Assembly (NCBI GenBank): GCA_963760965.1
Contig: CAVXEW010000007.1
Location: 620,001 to 684,000, forward strand
Origin: Pararhizobium_B sp963760965
GTDB taxonomy: Bacteria; Pseudomonadota; Alphaproteobacteria; Rhizobiales; Rhizobiaceae
Direction: 5' to 3'
Length of the DNA stretch: 64,000 nt
A program made the position numbers and the translations under genes. Shown here piece after piece: positions 52,476-61,416 of the stretch. Every line of letters starts with the position of its first letter. Positions within the stretch are counted from its first letter, which is position 1. The notes under the pieces are model-generated. The model saw only the letters and a program-made list of their open reading frames with translations, ran no database searches and was not told the origin of the DNA.

Positions 52476-53009
52476 CTACCTGCCATTCGCCGCCAGATGG
52501 GCGAATACGCCGACGACTTCTTCATAGACCGCCCGCTTGAACGGCACGATCAGATCCGGCAGACCAGCCATCGGCGCCCAGCGCCAGGCGTCGAACTCCT
52601 GCGGATGCCCGTCCGGCGGCGGCGCGATCGCGATCTCGTCCTCACTGCCGTCGAAGCGGAAGGCGAACCACCTCTGGCGTTGCCCCCTGAACCTGCCCTT
52701 GAGGCCGATGCCGATCAGGTCGGGCGGAAGGTCGTAGGTGATCCATTCCGGCGCTTCGGCGATCAGCGACACCGAGCGCATCCCGGTCTCCTCGAACAAC
52801 TCCCGGCGGGCCGCCGCCAGCGGTTCCTCGCCGTCGTCGATCCCGCCCTGCGGCATCTGCCAGAGCTGCGGCGAGCCGTCATATTCGGAGTTTTCCTCCG
52901 GCACCCGCCGGCCGATCCAGACCAGTCCGCGCCGGTCGAGCACCATCGTGCCGACGCACGGCCTGTAGGGAAGATCTTCCGCGCGGGGAAGCCTGGATTT
53001 TCCGGTCAT
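52476..53009 (-). CDS. rppH: RNA pyrophosphohydrolase
   Basis: Removes pyrophosphate from mRNA 5' ends, starting decay. 177 residues with the Nudix box GGIDDGEEPLAAARRELFEETG at about 55-76, including the REXXEE core (ELFEET). The N-terminal YRPCVGTMVLDRRGLVWIGRR and QLWQMPQGG are typical of RppH/NudH. Start is seven bases after the deacetylase gene, at the end of the leftward cluster. Confidence 0.96.
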   Translation of the reverse strand: MTGKSRLPRAEDLPYRPCVGTMVLDRRGLVWIGRRVPEENSEYDGSPQLWQMPQGGIDDGEEPLAAARRELFEETGMRSVSLIAEAPEWITYDLPPDLIGIGLKGRFRGQRQRWFAFRFDGSEDEIAIAPPPDGHPQEFDAWRWAPMAGLPDLIVPFKRAVYEEVVGVFAHLAANGR

Positions 53010-53016
53010 CTGTCAC

Positions 53017-54255
53017 CTACTGCCTGTGTTCCGGGTCGTCGACGAGGGCCGACACGCCGACGATCTCTATGCCGCGCGCCTTCGCTTCGTTCGCCCATGT
53101 CGCGATGGCCTGCACGCTGGTGTCGAAAGCCGAGGCCACGCCAATCGCCTGGCCGTTGCGCCGAGCCAGCTGCTCGAGTTCGTTCAGCTTCTTCAGGATC
53201 GCGCCCCGGTCGAGATCTGAGTCGATCTGCAGGTCCGCCTGGGCGAATGGAACTGCGAGCGGCTTGGCGAGCTTGCCGGCGAGCGACCGCCCCGAGGATC
53301 CATCGTCGAGAAAAAGCAGGCCGCGACTTGCGACATCGCGCATGACCGGTTCCATGGCGCCCGCGTCCGACATGAACCGGCCGCCCATGTAGTTCATGAT
53401 GCCGGTGTAGTTCGTGAGCCTGCCCATGGCGTAGTGCAGGTTCGCCATCTCCTCCTCCTTGCCACCCTTTACCGTCAGGGTATGCGGACCGGGATTCGTG
53501 TCAGGATACCCGAACGGCTCCATCGGCACCTGGAGGAGGATTTCGTGGCCGGCACGCCGCGCTGCCTGCATCCAGCGCTGCAGGCTGTTGCCGGTCGCCG
53601 CGAAGGCCAGCGTCACGTCGTCAGGCAACTCGTCGATCGCGTTCAGCGTGCCCGTCTGGCTGAGACCGAGCCCCCCGACCACGATGGCGATGCGGGTACC
53701 GCTGTCCGGCGACGGCCGGGCATACACGTCCATCGGCCGTGCGCCCCGGTCGCTGCGCACCGGGAGGCGGCCGTATTTCGTCTGTTCGAAGAGCTCCGGA
53801 TCGGGCTGCGTCGCAAGATGGGGATCCTGCCCGATCTGCCGCCCCGCCTCGATCAGCACGGGCCCGTTGCCCGCGCGCTGGCCGGGCGCGATCTTGGTGA
53901 CTGTGACACCGCTGGAGGTCAGCGTCTTTGCGACCGTGGCGCCGGACATGCCGTCCTGCGGCGCGCCCTGGGCCGGCTTCCCGCTTCCGGATCTGGCGTT
54001 CCCGGCCGCCGGTGAGGCCGCGACGGCTTCCGTAGCCTTCGACAGCGCTGCGGATTGCGCCGCGGGGCCGGGCGGGCCGGACATGCCGCCGTCAGACAGA
54101 TTGTCCGGCAAGAGCGCCGTGTAGACAGAACCGGCGAGCACGACACCCGCGCAGCAAAGGCCGAGCACACCGCGCCAGCCGATCAGCCGCGGACGGTCGC
54201 TCCTGCGGCCGTTTCCGCGGTTCTGTCCAAGCGGCCTGTCGAGTTCACTGCCCAC
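53017..54255 (-). CDS. Divergent polysaccharide deacetylase family protein
   Basis: Membrane-anchored periplasmic protein of the DUF610/divergent polysaccharide deacetylase family (YibQ-like), expected to act on cell-wall glycans, though catalysis is unproven. An N-terminal helix (LGLCCAGVVLAGSVYTALL) is followed by a Pro/Ala/Ser linker and the NodB-like domain: RIAIVVGGLGLSQTGTLNAI, LAFAATG, LLQVPMEPFGYPDTNPGP, and LLFLDDGSS. GTG 54255 (GSELDRPLGQNR) is chosen because this opening is conserved in Hyphomicrobiales; GTG 54270 is possible. 412 residues. Follows ctpA and envC, which fits envelope remodelling. Confidence 0.87.
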   Translation of the reverse strand: MGSELDRPLGQNRGNGRRSDRPRLIGWRGVLGLCCAGVVLAGSVYTALLPDNLSDGGMSGPPGPAAQSAALSKATEAVAASPAAGNARSGSGKPAQGAPQDGMSGATVAKTLTSSGVTVTKIAPGQRAGNGPVLIEAGRQIGQDPHLATQPDPELFEQTKYGRLPVRSDRGARPMDVYARPSPDSGTRIAIVVGGLGLSQTGTLNAIDELPDDVTLAFAATGNSLQRWMQAARRAGHEILLQVPMEPFGYPDTNPGPHTLTVKGGKEEEMANLHYAMGRLTNYTGIMNYMGGRFMSDAGAMEPVMRDVASRGLLFLDDGSSGRSLAGKLAKPLAVPFAQADLQIDSDLDRGAILKKLNELEQLARRNGQAIGVASAFDTSVQAIATWANEAKARGIEIVGVSALVDDPEHRQ

Positions 54256-54361
54256 GCCTGCGCCGCGCACCTCTGCTCGTGCGGAGACCGGGCCCTTGAG
54301 GGCTCCCGCCTCCCGAAGAAGCGATCGCGCCGGAAGCCCGGCGCGATCCTGTTCCTACACC

Positions 54362-55684
54362 CTATTGCTTGTTCGAGGCTTGATCCGGAACGGGCGGGAA
54401 GGCCGGGTCGGTCTTCGTGCCGCGGATCAGGTCCAGCGCCTCGTTGAGCTGGACGTCGTTCTTGGGATCCGGCGGCACGTAGGCCAGCGAGCCGGAGCCC
54501 TTGGACGTTTCGTCCGCACCATGGATATGACCCTTCAGCTCGGTCTCGCCGGGGGCCGTGATCTTTCCCTTCAGATCGGCCGGCACCGGTTCGGCGAGCT
54601 TGATGTCCGGCGCGATGCCCGTGCCCTGGATCGATTTGCCCGACGGCGTGTAGTAGAGCGCCGTGGTCAGCCGCAGCGCGCCGTTCTGGCCGAGCGGGAT
54701 GATCGTCTGCACCGAGCCCTTCCCGAAGGTGCGCGTGCCGAGGATCGTCGCCCTGTGATGATCCTGCAGCGCCCCGGACACGATCTCCGCCGCCGAGGCC
54801 GTTCCGCCGTTGACGAGCACGATGATCGGCTTGCCGTCGGTGAGGTCGCCGGGACGCGCGTTGAAGCGCCGGGTCTCGTCCGGGTTGCGGCCGCGCGTCG
54901 ACACCACCTCGCCTCCCTGCAGGAAGGCATCCGACACGTCGACCGCCTGGTCGAGCAGTCCGCCCGGATTGAGCCGCAGGTCGACGACGTAGCCCTTGAC
55001 CTTGTCCTTGCCGATCTTGTCCTGGATCTTGGAGATCGCGTTCTTGAGATCGTCGTAGGTCTTCTCGGTGAACGAAATGATCCGGAGATAGCCGACGTCC
55101 CCTTCAACCCGGTACTTGACCGCCTTGACGGCAATGATGGCACGCTTGATCGAAACCTTCAGGGGCTGCTTGGCGCCCTTCCGCTCGATCGTCAGGTCGA
55201 CCTTGGTGTCGACCGGCCCGCGCATCTTCTCCACCGCGTCCTGCAGCGTCATGCCGTCGACCGGATCGCCGTCGATCTTCGTGATCAGGTCGCCCGAAAG
55301 TACGCCTGCCTTGGCGGCCGGCGTATCGTCGATGGGCGTGATCACCTTGATCTTGTTGTCCTGCATGGTGACTTCGATGCCGAGCCCGCCGAATTCGCCG
55401 CGCGTCTGCGTGCGCATGTCGTTGGCTTCCTGCGCATTCATGTAGCTCGAATGCGGATCGAGCGAAGAAAGCATCCCGTTGATCGCGGACTCGATCAGCT
55501 TCTGCTCGCTCGGCTTGCGCACATACTGCTCGCGCACCCGCTCGAACACGTCGCCGAAGACGGACAGCTCCTTGTAGGTCTGTGACCCTGCCGCCTCTGC
55601 CGGAAGGCTGAATGACTGAACCGCACCCATCGCCGTTGCGCCCAGCAGCGCTCCGGCAACGACAAGTGAAACCTTACGTACCAT
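54362..55684 (-). CDS. ctpA: S41 family carboxyl-terminal processing protease
   Basis: Periplasmic serine protease that cleaves C-terminal tails of envelope proteins; relatives control peptidoglycan hydrolases. 440 residues: signal sequence (VSLVVAGALLGATAMGAVQ), PDZ domain (about 97-175, GEFGGLGIEVTMQDNKIKV) and the S41 domain with catalytic Ser297 (VNGGTASAAEIV) and Lys322 (RTFGKGSVQT). Its start overlaps the envC stop by 11 bases, so the two are translationally coupled. Confidence 0.96.
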   Translation of the reverse strand: MVRKVSLVVAGALLGATAMGAVQSFSLPAEAAGSQTYKELSVFGDVFERVREQYVRKPSEQKLIESAINGMLSSLDPHSSYMNAQEANDMRTQTRGEFGGLGIEVTMQDNKIKVITPIDDTPAAKAGVLSGDLITKIDGDPVDGMTLQDAVEKMRGPVDTKVDLTIERKGAKQPLKVSIKRAIIAVKAVKYRVEGDVGYLRIISFTEKTYDDLKNAISKIQDKIGKDKVKGYVVDLRLNPGGLLDQAVDVSDAFLQGGEVVSTRGRNPDETRRFNARPGDLTDGKPIIVLVNGGTASAAEIVSGALQDHHRATILGTRTFGKGSVQTIIPLGQNGALRLTTALYYTPSGKSIQGTGIAPDIKLAEPVPADLKGKITAPGETELKGHIHGADETSKGSGSLAYVPPDPKNDVQLNEALDLIRGTKTDPAFPPVPDQASNKQ

Positions 55685-57089
55685 TGTTTACCCTTCCAGA
55701 TGAATTGTCCGCCCACCACGACTGCGGATCGACCGGTTTGGCACCTTTTCGGAACTCGATATAAAGCGTTGGTTGACTGGAGACTAGCGCCAACGCGGCC
55801 GCACCGGCAAGTCTCGTCTGGCCCATCTCGGCAACCGGTTCGCCAGCCACCACGAACTGGCCCTGGTTCACGTCGATCCTGCTCATTCCGGCAAGCACGA
55901 CGTGGTAATCGTCGCCGACGTTCAGGATGACCAGGTCGCCATAGCTGCGGAACGGTCCGGCATAGACGACCCATCCGTCTGCCGGCGCCGTGACGAGAGC
56001 GCCCGGTTGCGTCGAAACCATCATCCCCTGCAACGGATGTCCCGTGCCGTCGTCATCCCCGAACCGCTTGATCGGATCGCCGGCCACCGGGAGATCCAGC
56101 TTGTGCTTCAAGTCCGAGAATGCATATGCGGGGGCAATGCGGTTTTTGTCGGGCATTCGTCCGGCGAGCCGACCCTTCGCCTCCTTGAGCGCTTCCTCTG
56201 CCTGCCGGCGCCGCTTCTCCTCCGCAAGTCGCGCCTGCTCTTCCGCCTTGCGGACAGAGGCGATCTTGTTCTCGAGCGAGGAAATCAGGTCCTGCAGATT
56301 GTTCGCGCGAGCCGCCAGCTCCTGGGAGTGCTGCTGCTGCTCCGCCAGCTGCTGCTCGCTCTCCGTCCGCATCGATTTCTTCTTCTGCAGCAGCAGCGAG
56401 ATACGTTTCTTTTCCGCCGCAATGTCGGTCAGCGTCGCCTTCATCCGGCTCTTTTCGGCATCCACGGCCCTTCGCACCTCGGCGAGCGCCTGCAACTGTC
56501 CGACGAGCGCTTCCGTCTCCTTGCGCATGCCGGGCACCACGGCGCCAAGGAGAATCGCGCTGCGCACGGAGGAAAGTGCGTCGTCCGGTCGCACGAGCAG
56601 GGCCGGCGGGGGATTGCGGCCCATCCGCTCGAGTGCGCCCAGCACCTGGGCGAGCACACCGCGCTTCGCCCTCAAATTCGCGTGAATGCCGTCGGCGCGT
56701 CCATGAAGCGCCGCCAGGCGCTTCTCGTCGTCGTCGAGCTTGCGCTGCAATGATTTCTGGCGGTCGGCCGCGTCGACGAGTTGCTGGCGCAGTTCAGCCT
56801 GGTCCTTGCCGAGGCTGGCTATGCTTGCCTGCAGCTTCGCGATGCGGTCCCTGGAGAGGGAGATCTCGTTCGAAAGCTTCTCGAGTTCGGCACGCGAGCG
56901 GGTCCGCTCCCCCTGGAGCGTTCCGGCTGCACTGTCGCCCGGCGCGCCTCCCGCTGCCTGGGCGGGAGCACCGCCGTCCGCGGCGCCCGCCGGTCCCGCC
57001 AGACCCGCCGAGATCGCGAATGCGCACGCCAGGCCACGGAGGGCAGCCACGAAAAGGCGCGGACGGTCGGATCGAAACAAGGCTGTCAT
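55674..57089 (-). CDS. Murein hydrolase activator EnvC-like protein
   Basis: Periplasmic coiled-coil protein with a degenerate LytM domain, of the type that activates amidases during division. Signal peptide (LACAFAISAGLAGPAGAA), then coiled coil from about 60 to 290 with heptad-like Leu/Lys/Glu/Gln, and a C-terminal M23/LytM domain (GALVTAPADGWVVYAGPFRSYGDLVILNVGDDYHVVLAGMSRIDV). The zinc-ligand HxH of active M23 enzymes reads as YHV, and the first ligand is also missing, so it is an activator, not a protease. 471 residues from ATG 57089; frame open to 57152. Confidence 0.92.
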   Translation of the reverse strand: MTALFRSDRPRLFVAALRGLACAFAISAGLAGPAGAADGGAPAQAAGGAPGDSAAGTLQGERTRSRAELEKLSNEISLSRDRIAKLQASIASLGKDQAELRQQLVDAADRQKSLQRKLDDDEKRLAALHGRADGIHANLRAKRGVLAQVLGALERMGRNPPPALLVRPDDALSSVRSAILLGAVVPGMRKETEALVGQLQALAEVRRAVDAEKSRMKATLTDIAAEKKRISLLLQKKKSMRTESEQQLAEQQQHSQELAARANNLQDLISSLENKIASVRKAEEQARLAEEKRRRQAEEALKEAKGRLAGRMPDKNRIAPAYAFSDLKHKLDLPVAGDPIKRFGDDDGTGHPLQGMMVSTQPGALVTAPADGWVVYAGPFRSYGDLVILNVGDDYHVVLAGMSRIDVNQGQFVVAGEPVAEMGQTRLAGAAALALVSSQPTLYIEFRKGAKPVDPQSWWADNSSGRVNNGT

Positions 57090-57192
57090 GGAGCGGCAAG
57101 CTATCGTCGCGAGCGTTAATACAGCATTAACCAACGCCGGCACGGCAAGCATCCTGCATCCGGCAATTCCGGCATCCTAGCACCCATTGGCC

Positions 57193-57675
57193 TCAACCGC
57201 GATGATAGGGGTGGCCTGCCAGAATCGTCGCGGCCCTGTAGAGCTGTTCGCTCGCCATGATGCGGACCAGCTGGTGCGGCCACGTCATCGTCCCGAAGGA
57301 CAGCACGAGATCCGCACGCGCTCTGATTTCCTCGCCGTGTCCGTCAGCCCCGCCGATGGCGAGAACCAGGTCGCGATGCCCGGCGTCCCGCCGTTCCCCG
57401 ATGTAGCGCGCGATGGCTTCGGAGGTCTCCGCGCGGCCGCGTTCGTCAAGAAGCAGGAGCACGGCACCCTCGGGCAATGCCCCTGCAAGAGCCTCCGCCT
57501 CCTCGCGACGGCGCGTCCCGGCGTTTCCTGCGCGGCTCTCGGAAATCTCCAGCACCCGTCCGAACTCGAGGCCCAGCGACGGTCCGACCTTGCTGAACCG
57601 GTCCATGTAGCGCGCGCTCAGTTCCCTTTCGGGACCGGCCTTGAGCCGCCCGACTGCGAAGAGATGGACGCGCAT
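57193..57675 (-). CDS. rlmH: 23S rRNA (pseudouridine1915-N3)-methyltransferase
   Basis: SPOUT methyltransferase that acts on assembled 70S ribosomes at position 1915. 160 residues: MRVHLFAVGRLKAGPERELSARY, LLLLDERGR, the knot-forming LVLAIGGADGHGEEI, and the C-terminal TWPHQLVRIMASEQLYRAATILAGHPYHR. Downstream of rsfS by 75 bases. Confidence 0.97.
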   Translation of the reverse strand: MRVHLFAVGRLKAGPERELSARYMDRFSKVGPSLGLEFGRVLEISESRAGNAGTRRREEAEALAGALPEGAVLLLLDERGRAETSEAIARYIGERRDAGHRDLVLAIGGADGHGEEIRARADLVLSFGTMTWPHQLVRIMASEQLYRAATILAGHPYHRG

Positions 57676-57750
57676 GTCACTCGACCGGTCGCCGGCCCGC
57701 GCCCCGGCCGTTCGGTCGGGGCCGGTCGGTGTTCCGGCGCGGCACCCGTC

Positions 57751-58149
57751 TCAGTGCAGCGTCTCGTCGCCGAGGTCCGGTGTCATCCACATCTTCTCGA
57801 GATTGTAGAATTCCCGGATTTCGGGGCGGAAGACATGAACGATGACGTCGCCGGCGTCGATCAGCACCCAGTCGCCATGGGAAAGGCCCTCGACGCGCGG
57901 AGCGCCGGCGGTCGTGCCTTTCAGGTCCCGGATCAAATGGTCGCAGATCGCCATGACATGACGGTTCGAACGCCCGGACGCGATCACCATGAAGTCGCCC
58001 AGGGCAGACTTGCCCGAGATGTCGATGGATACGATGTCTTCCGCTTTGGACTCCTCGAGACTGTCGAGGACCAGTCGAAGCGCGCGGTCGGCGGCCTCCT
58101 TGCCACTTTCCGCTGCTGATGAGAATACGCCCTCGGCGCTTCCCTTCAC
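57751..58149 (-). CDS. rsfS: Ribosome silencing factor RsfS
   Basis: Binds ribosomal protein L14 and blocks subunit joining in starvation. 132 residues from GTG 58149; a TTG at 58191 or a CTG at 58164 (well placed behind GGAAGGAAAG) could add 5 to 14 residues. Core signature: LDSLEESKAEDIVSIDISGKSALGDFMVIASGRSNRHV, ending HVFRPEIREFYNLEKMW. In the conserved nadD-rsfS-rlmH order. Confidence 0.95.
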   Translation of the reverse strand: MKGSAEGVFSSAAESGKEAADRALRLVLDSLEESKAEDIVSIDISGKSALGDFMVIASGRSNRHVMAICDHLIRDLKGTTAGAPRVEGLSHGDWVLIDAGDVIVHVFRPEIREFYNLEKMWMTPDLGDETLH

Positions 58150-58234
58150 ATGAGCTGTTCGCAGTGTCTTTCCTTCCTGGTGACTGAACAAGCCGGATAT
58201 GGTCCGATGACATCACTTTACGAACCATGAGATA

Positions 58235-58264
58235 ATGATAGGCACGGAAAGTTAAAGGTTTCAA
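58235..58264 (-). promoter_or_regulatory. Candidate promoter for rsfS-rlmH
   Basis: On the minus strand TTGAAA, 18 bases, TATCAT, about 86 bases before the rsfS GTG and after the nadD stop, in an AT-rich patch. Suggests that rsfS and rlmH can be transcribed apart from nadD. Confidence 0.5.
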
Positions 58265-58292
58265 GACGCCGATAATCGGCGTTGCGCCATCA

Positions 58293-58949
58293 TTATTGGG
58301 GAGGCGAGCGGCGAATCGCGGTCGATGACAGCGAGGAGCGCGGCCCGTGAATGAATGTCCACGCAGGCGGCCTCAGCCGGGAGAGTGCTCCGGCGTCGTC
58401 CTCGTCGATCCGCGCGCGGCCGAATGTCTTGGCCATTTTTGCCGACAGGAACGAAAGGGTAGACCCGGGCCGGTCGATGATGGCGATTGGCACCTTGCAC
58501 ACGATGTCCTGCCAGTTCTGCCAGCGGTGGAAGCTCGCCAGGCTGTCCGCGCCCATCACCCAGACGAATCGGACAGCGGGGTTTCGCGCCTTCACGAGCG
58601 AGATCGTCTCCGCCGTGAAGTTGAGCGTCCATGCCGCCTCGAAAGCCGTCACCCTCACCCGGGGATCCCTGACCAGGGCTTCGCTCATCGCTATCCTTTC
58701 GGCAAGCGGTGCCAGCTCGCCGCGATCCTTGAGCGGGTTGCCCGGCGTGACGATCCACCAGAGCTGGTCGAGCTTCAGCCGCCTCAACGCGATTTCCGCG
58801 ACCAGCCTGTGGCCGGCATGCGGCGGATTGAACGAGCCGCCGAAAAGCCCGACCGCAAGACCCGGAGCCGCATGGGGCAGACGAAGATGGCGCCGGTCGA
58901 CGGCCTCCGCCGGCACCACCGCACCTGGTGCTTCGGGGCGAACCGTCAC
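58293..58949 (-). CDS. nadD: Nicotinate-nucleotide adenylyltransferase
   Basis: Forms deamido-NAD from nicotinate mononucleotide and ATP. 218 residues. The nucleotidyl-transfer motif GLFGGSFNPPHAGH is at about 35-47 and the C-terminal ISSTxIR motif appears as SLSSTAIR. The GTG at 58949 overlaps the proA stop by four bases (GTGA), so translation is coupled; the N-terminal 30 residues before the motif are a short extension. Confidence 0.95.
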   Translation of the reverse strand: MTVRPEAPGAVVPAEAVDRRHLRLPHAAPGLAVGLFGGSFNPPHAGHRLVAEIALRRLKLDQLWWIVTPGNPLKDRGELAPLAERIAMSEALVRDPRVRVTAFEAAWTLNFTAETISLVKARNPAVRFVWVMGADSLASFHRWQNWQDIVCKVPIAIIDRPGSTLSFLSAKMAKTFGRARIDEDDAGALSRLRPPAWTFIHGPRSSLSSTAIRRSPPQ

Positions 58950-60235
58950 GGACGCGTTTGGCCCGTTCCGCGGACACGGTACTTGAACGACGTCAACTGT
59001 TCGACACCGACCGGTCCCCGCGCGTGCATCTTGCCGGTGGCGATGCCGATTTCGGCGCCCATGCCGAACTCCCCGCCGTCGGCAAACTGTGTCGAGGCAT
59101 TGTGCAGCAGGATCGCCGAATCGACCTCGTTGAAGAAGCGCTCCACCACCGCCGGATCCTCGGCGACAACGGCCTCGGTGTGGTTCGAGGAGTATTTCGC
59201 GATGTGGTCGATGGCGCCGCCGACGCCGTCGACCAGCGTGACCGAAATGATCGCGTCGTTGTACTCGGTCGACCAGTCCGCCTCCACTGCCGGCCTCACG
59301 CCCGGCACGCGATCGACGACGGCGGCAGAGCCCCGCACCTCGCAGCCGGCCCCTGCGAGCGCTTCGACGAGGGGCACGAGGTGCGTACCGGCGGCTTTGC
59401 GATCGACAAGCAGCGTCTCCGCCGCACCGCAAACGGAAGTGCGGCGCATCTTCGCGTTGACGACGATCCTCCTGGCCATCTCGAGATCGGCGGAGGCGTC
59501 GACATAGACGTGGCAGAGGCCCTCGAGATGCGCGAAGACCGGCACGCGCGCCTCCGACTGCACCCGCGCGACGAGGCTCTTCCCTCCACGCGGCACGATG
59601 ACGTCGATGGCGCCGTCGAGACCTTTCAGCATTTCGCCGACGGCCGCCCTGTCCGTCGTCGGCACCATCTGGATCGCATGCGCCGGCAAACCGGCAGCGG
59701 TCAGTCCCCTGACAAGGCAGGCGTAAATCGCCGAGGAAGAATTGATCGAGTCCGATCCGCCCCGCAGGATGACGGCGTTCCCGGCTTTCAGGCAGAGAGC
59801 GCCGGCATCGGCCGTCACGTTGGGCCGGCTCTCGTAGATGACCCCGACCACGCCGAGCGGGGTGCGCACGCGCTCGATGGCGAGGCCATTCGGCCGCACC
59901 CATGAGGCTATGACCACGCCCACCGGGTCGGGCAATTCGGCGATGGCCCGGATGCCGTTCGCCATCGCCTCTACGCGCGCACTGTCGAGTTTCAGACGGT
60001 CCATGAAGGACGCAGTCATTCCCGCCTCCTGCGCGTTCTGCATGTCGATCGCGTTGGCGGCGAGAATGTCCTCGCAGGCCTCGGCGATCGCCTGCGCCAT
60101 TCCGACGAGGGCCGCACGCTTGCGCTCGGCCGTGGCGATCGCCAGCGGCCGGCTCGCCGCCCGGGCATTGCGGCCGACTTCGGCCATCATCGCGGCAATC
60201 GCGTCCTGTTCCTTCGGCCCGCTAAGCATCGGCAT
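58946..60235 (-). CDS. proA: Gamma-glutamyl phosphate reductase
   Basis: Second step of proline synthesis, reducing glutamyl-5-phosphate to the semialdehyde with NADPH. 429 residues of the aldehyde-dehydrogenase superfamily; catalytic Cys in RRTSVCGAAETLL, plus LGVVGVIYESRPNVTADAG and FADGGEFGMGAEIGIATGK. Start overlaps the proB stop by 14 bases. Confidence 0.97.
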   Translation of the reverse strand: MPMLSGPKEQDAIAAMMAEVGRNARAASRPLAIATAERKRAALVGMAQAIAEACEDILAANAIDMQNAQEAGMTASFMDRLKLDSARVEAMANGIRAIAELPDPVGVVIASWVRPNGLAIERVRTPLGVVGVIYESRPNVTADAGALCLKAGNAVILRGGSDSINSSSAIYACLVRGLTAAGLPAHAIQMVPTTDRAAVGEMLKGLDGAIDVIVPRGGKSLVARVQSEARVPVFAHLEGLCHVYVDASADLEMARRIVVNAKMRRTSVCGAAETLLVDRKAAGTHLVPLVEALAGAGCEVRGSAAVVDRVPGVRPAVEADWSTEYNDAIISVTLVDGVGGAIDHIAKYSSNHTEAVVAEDPAVVERFFNEVDSAILLHNASTQFADGGEFGMGAEIGIATGKMHARGPVGVEQLTSFKYRVRGTGQTRP

Positions 60236-61412
60236 GTCCTTTCGCGTCGTCGGCGAACCCGTCCGGCTCTTCCTTCGAGCGAACGGGGACGCCTGTCAAC
60301 ACCAGGTCGTCGCGGTGGATCACGGCCGAGCGCCCGACATAGCCAAGGATTCCGGCGATGTCGCCCGACTTGCGCCCGGCAATCTGTCTCGCCTCGTCGG
60401 AGTCGTATCCGGCGAGCCCGCGAGCGACCTCGCGGCCGTCCGCCCCTATCACCGCGACGGCGTCCCCCCTGTGAAAGCTGCCCGACACCTGCCGCACGCC
60501 CGCCGGCAGCAGGCTCTTGCCCGATCGGAGCGCCCGCTCGGCTCCCGCGTCGATCGTCAGCCGGCCTGCGGGAACGAGCTGTCCCGCGATCCAGGTCTTG
60601 CGCGCAGCCACGGGCGAACCCGCCGGCGCAAAGCGGGACGCGCGCGCGCCCGCGTCGATCGCCGACAAGGGATTGAGCGCCTTGCCGGAGGCGATGATCA
60701 TGGCGCACCCTGCCGCCGTGGCGATCCGGCCGGCATCGATCTTCGTGCGCATTCCGCCGCGTGACAGCTCCGAACCCGCATCTCCCGCCATCGATTCGAT
60801 CTCCGGCGTGATGGCCTCGATTTCGCCGAGATGACGGGCTTCCGGATCGGATCCGGGCGGCGCCGTGTAGAGCCCGTCGACATCCGAAAGCAGCACGAGC
60901 ATGTCGCAGCCTGTCATCGTCGCGACACGGGCCGCCAGGCGGTCATTGTCGCCATAGCGGATTTCGGTCGTGGCGACGGTGTCGTTCTCGTTGATGATGG
61001 GCACGGCCCCGAGCCCGATGAGCTGGCCGACGGTTGCCCGCGCGTTCAGGTAGCGCCGTCGTTCCTCCGTGTCGCCAAGCGTCAGCAGGACCTGGCCGGC
61101 GACGATCCCGTGGCGCGACAGGCTCTCCGTCCAGGCGCGCGCAAGGGCGATCTGCCCGACCGCGGCGGCCGCCTGGCTTTCCTCGAGCTTCAGCGCCCGC
61201 CCCGGCAGACGAAGCACGGTGCGACCGAGCGCGATCGCTCCCGACGACACCACCAGCACCTCGGTGCCTCCGTTCCTGAGCGACGCCACGTCGTCGCACA
61301 GCGCATCCAGCCAGTCTCGTTTCAGACCGCTCCTGCGATCGACGAGGAGCGCCGAGCCGATCTTGACGACGATCCGGCGGTAGTTCTTCAGCTCTGCTGC
61401 GGGCGAGGCCAT
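60222..61412 (-). CDS. proB: Glutamate 5-kinase
   Basis: First and usually proline-inhibited step of proline synthesis. 396 residues: amino-acid-kinase domain (RRIVVKIGSALLVDR; LVVSSGAIALGRTVLRLP; INENDTVATTEIRYGDND) and a C-terminal PUA domain (SLLPAGVRQVSGSFHRGDAVAVIGADGREVARGLAGYDS). Lies four bases after the obgE stop. proA overlaps its end. Confidence 0.97.
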   Translation of the reverse strand: MASPAAELKNYRRIVVKIGSALLVDRRSGLKRDWLDALCDDVASLRNGGTEVLVVSSGAIALGRTVLRLPGRALKLEESQAAAAVGQIALARAWTESLSRHGIVAGQVLLTLGDTEERRRYLNARATVGQLIGLGAVPIINENDTVATTEIRYGDNDRLAARVATMTGCDMLVLLSDVDGLYTAPPGSDPEARHLGEIEAITPEIESMAGDAGSELSRGGMRTKIDAGRIATAAGCAMIIASGKALNPLSAIDAGARASRFAPAGSPVAARKTWIAGQLVPAGRLTIDAGAERALRSGKSLLPAGVRQVSGSFHRGDAVAVIGADGREVARGLAGYDSDEARQIAGRKSGDIAGILGYVGRSAVIHRDDLVLTGVPVRSKEEPDGFADDAKGHADA

Positions 61413-61416
61413 CGCA

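Noticed and set aside
59000..59903. Upstream extension of the nadD frame through proA
   Set aside because: It is an antisense-like shadow within proA; the GTG at 58949 with GTGA coupling is the sensible start.
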